Assembly: GCF_001074975.1 (NCBI RefSeq)
Contig: NZ_JUUO01000141.1
Location: forward strand, 1 to 37,676
Source: Streptococcus pseudopneumoniae
GTDB lineage: Bacteria; Bacillota; Bacilli; Lactobacillales; Streptococcaceae
Length of the DNA stretch: 37,676 nt
Reading direction: 5' to 3'
Shown: positions 36,525 to 37,676 of the stretch, one piece after another
Numbering within the stretch: position 1 is the stretch's first letter
How the letters are laid out: each line of letters begins with the position of its first letter
Program-made: the position numbers and the translations under genes
The notes under the pieces: model-generated
The model's input: only the letters and a program-made list of their open reading frames with translations
Told to the model about the DNA's origin: nothing
The model's database searches: none

Positions 36525-36682
36525 ATACTCTTCGAAAATCTCTTCAAACTACGTCAGCTTTCATCTGCAACCTCAAAACAGTATTTTGAGCTGACTTCGT
36601 CAGTTCTATCCACAACCTCAAACATTGTTTTGAGTAGCCTGCGACTAGCTTCTTAGTTTCCTATTTGATTTTCATTGAGTAT
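36525..36682 (-). repeat. BOX element (with boxB), minus orientation
   Basis: Starts ATACTCTTCGAAAATCTCTT and ends TTTTCATTGAGTAT, with internal CTGACTTCGTCAG and ACCTCAAAACAGTATTTTG units. It also holds a CTATCCACA 9-mer (about 36606), one base off the DnaA consensus. Confidence 0.88.
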
Positions 36683-37117
36683 CACTTGTTGACGGGGAGA
36701 AAATTTTAATTATTAGCTAAGAGGGGAGGGGCCCTGTTAGAGAATAGTGCTTAGTTAGAAAAGTCAAGATTTTTTACATTGTAATAAGAAACTTTTGAGG
36801 ATGTTTAGTTATTAACAACTTTATCCACAGCTGTGGATAAAGTTGTTAATAAGATGGTGTAGTTTAAAGTCCGTCAGTTTCAAGCTGGGGTAATTAAAAA
36901 ATCTGATCATACTAACTCTGAGTTTGACTACTGATAGAACTTTGAATCTCTATCTAAATCTGACTTTGGATAGACAACTGCTTGCTAAGGTTCATATTTC
37001 AGTTAAAACGGAGATAAAATATCTTAACAATTCATTTCCTTTCCGAATAAATAGATAGAGACAGAGAATCTAGTAAATCTAGATTTAAAAATGTGCTATA
37101 ATGAAAGGAGAGGAAAT
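36683..37117. other. Gene-free region around the DnaA-box palindrome
   Basis: Apart from the 40-bp palindrome at 36811-36850 and A/T-rich flanks I see no gene. The end of the segment (36960-37110) holds a TATAAT at about 37097-37102, which probably serves the Rpn gene. Confidence 0.5.
36811..36850. repeat. Perfect 40-bp palindrome with two inverted DnaA boxes
   Basis: The left half (36811-36830) is the exact reverse complement of the right half (36831-36850). It contains TTATCCACA (36821-36829) and TGTGGATAA (36832-36840), two perfect consensus DnaA boxes in inverted orientation separated by GC. No T-run follows, so it is not an ordinary terminator. Confidence 0.9.
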
Positions 37118-37676
37118 ATGATTCTCAGACATCCGGGCATCAGCCCAACCAATGACTTGGTTGCTAAGAAAATCTTTAGCAACCCAGAAATCACTTGTCA
37201 ATTTATCCGCGATATGCTGGACTTGCCAGCAAAAAATGTGACCATTTTGGAGGGAAGCAATATTCATGTCTTGCCTTCCATACCTTATTCGGCACAGGAT
37301 TTCTATACCAGTATAGATGTTTTGGCTGAGCTAGATAATGGGACGCAAGTAATTATTGAAATTCAGGTGCATCATCAGAATTTTTTCATTAATCGTTTGT
37401 GGGCTTATCTGTGCAGTCAGGTCAATCAAAACCTAGAAAAAATTCGCCAGCAAGAGGGCAATACTCACCAGAGTTATAAACACATCGCACCCGTATATGC
37501 TATCGCAATTGTGGATAGCAACTATTTCCAAGATGATTTGGCTTTTCATAGCTTTAGTATGCGAGAGGACACGACAGGTGAAGTCTTAACCATCACAAAT
37601 AATGGACAGGAACACCATCTGCTCAAGATGGCGTTCTTAGAACTAAAAAAATACAGAGAAACCAGCAAGGATAGCG
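37118..37676 (+). CDS. Rpn-family recombination-promoting nuclease / PD-(D/E)XK transposase-like protein (3' end outside window)
   Basis: First 186 residues, running off the window. The ATG at 37118 follows AAAGGAGAGG. The start (PGISPTNDLVAKKIFSNPEI) is the common opening of Rpn/PDDEXK_2 proteins; the nuclease core is FYTSIDVLAELDNGTQVIIE ending EIQ, with catalytic Asp and Glu-x-Gln in the family style, then INRLWAYLCSQVNQ. Rpn proteins are DNA endonucleases linked to recombination and, in some cases, phage defence. A TATAAT-like box lies about 15 bp upstream. Confidence 0.85.
   Translation, partial: MILRHPGISPTNDLVAKKIFSNPEITCQFIRDMLDLPAKNVTILEGSNIHVLPSIPYSAQDFYTSIDVLAELDNGTQVIIEIQVHHQNFFINRLWAYLCSQVNQNLEKIRQQEGNTHQSYKHIAPVYAIAIVDSNYFQDDLAFHSFSMREDTTGEVLTITNNGQEHHLLKMAFLELKKYRETSKDS

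Noticed and set aside
29085..36682. BOX inverted repeats as a CRISPR array
   Set aside because: Dispersed single copies with BOX A/C ends, not regularly spaced repeats with unique spacers; no cas genes.

Overview
The window is low-GC Firmicute DNA that reads as a mitis-group Streptococcus (S. mitis / S. oralis / S. pseudopneumoniae type, close to S. pneumoniae). The evidence is pneumococcal-like gene blocks (ctsR-clpC, dusB-hslO, glpKOF, dltXABCD, adcRCBA) and four BOX repeats. The segment between clpC and dusB, where I recall pneumococcus having rr06/hk06 and cbpA, here holds a small membrane protein, a Ser/Gln-rich lipoprotein and an isochorismatase-family hydrolase. This argues for a non-pneumococcal mitis-group strain. 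The species call is an inference from memory of gene order, not from a search.

Layout. (1) 1-1337: an IS3-family element whose two frames look damaged by a small internal deletion. (2) About 1358-11580: a phage satellite (PICI-like island) or heavily reduced prophage. The leftward arm has an Abi_2/AbiF HEPN protein behind a structured RNA leader, a lipoprotein, a broken DUF4177 gene and a CI-like repressor. The rightward arm has Cro, Rha, small proteins, a replication initiator, a DnaC-like loader, a lone HK97-type capsid protein, a coiled-coil protein and an ArpU-like regulator. No integrase, terminase, portal, tail or lysis gene is present. (3) 11676-14673: CtsR-autoregulated ctsR-clpC. (4) 14713-18381: small membrane protein, lipoprotein, isochorismatase-family enzyme, dusB and hslO. 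(5) 18546-24340: an Mga-like regulator and the glycerol genes glpK-glpO-glpF with a cre-like site. (6) 24412-29030: dltXABCD, teichoic acid D-alanylation. (7) 29017-32723: adcRCBA, zinc uptake, with an AdcR-type operator and a BOX element in the leader. (8) 32788-33485: two tandem copies of a small Fst-like type I toxin/antitoxin module. (9) 33687-37676: a lipoprotein acid phosphatase and an SPFH protein among three BOX elements, a DnaA-box group that includes a perfect 40-bp palindrome, and the start of an Rpn-family nuclease running off the window.

How it fits together. The island carries the regulatory, replication and capsid-interference genes expected of a helper-dependent satellite, plus an abortive-infection gene. 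The core blocks are stress proteolysis, glycerol use, envelope charge and zinc acquisition. The points most worth attention are the AbiF/ncRNA pair, the duplicated type I toxin-antitoxin whose pairing segments co-vary, the DnaA-box palindrome, and the solitary HK97-type capsid gene.
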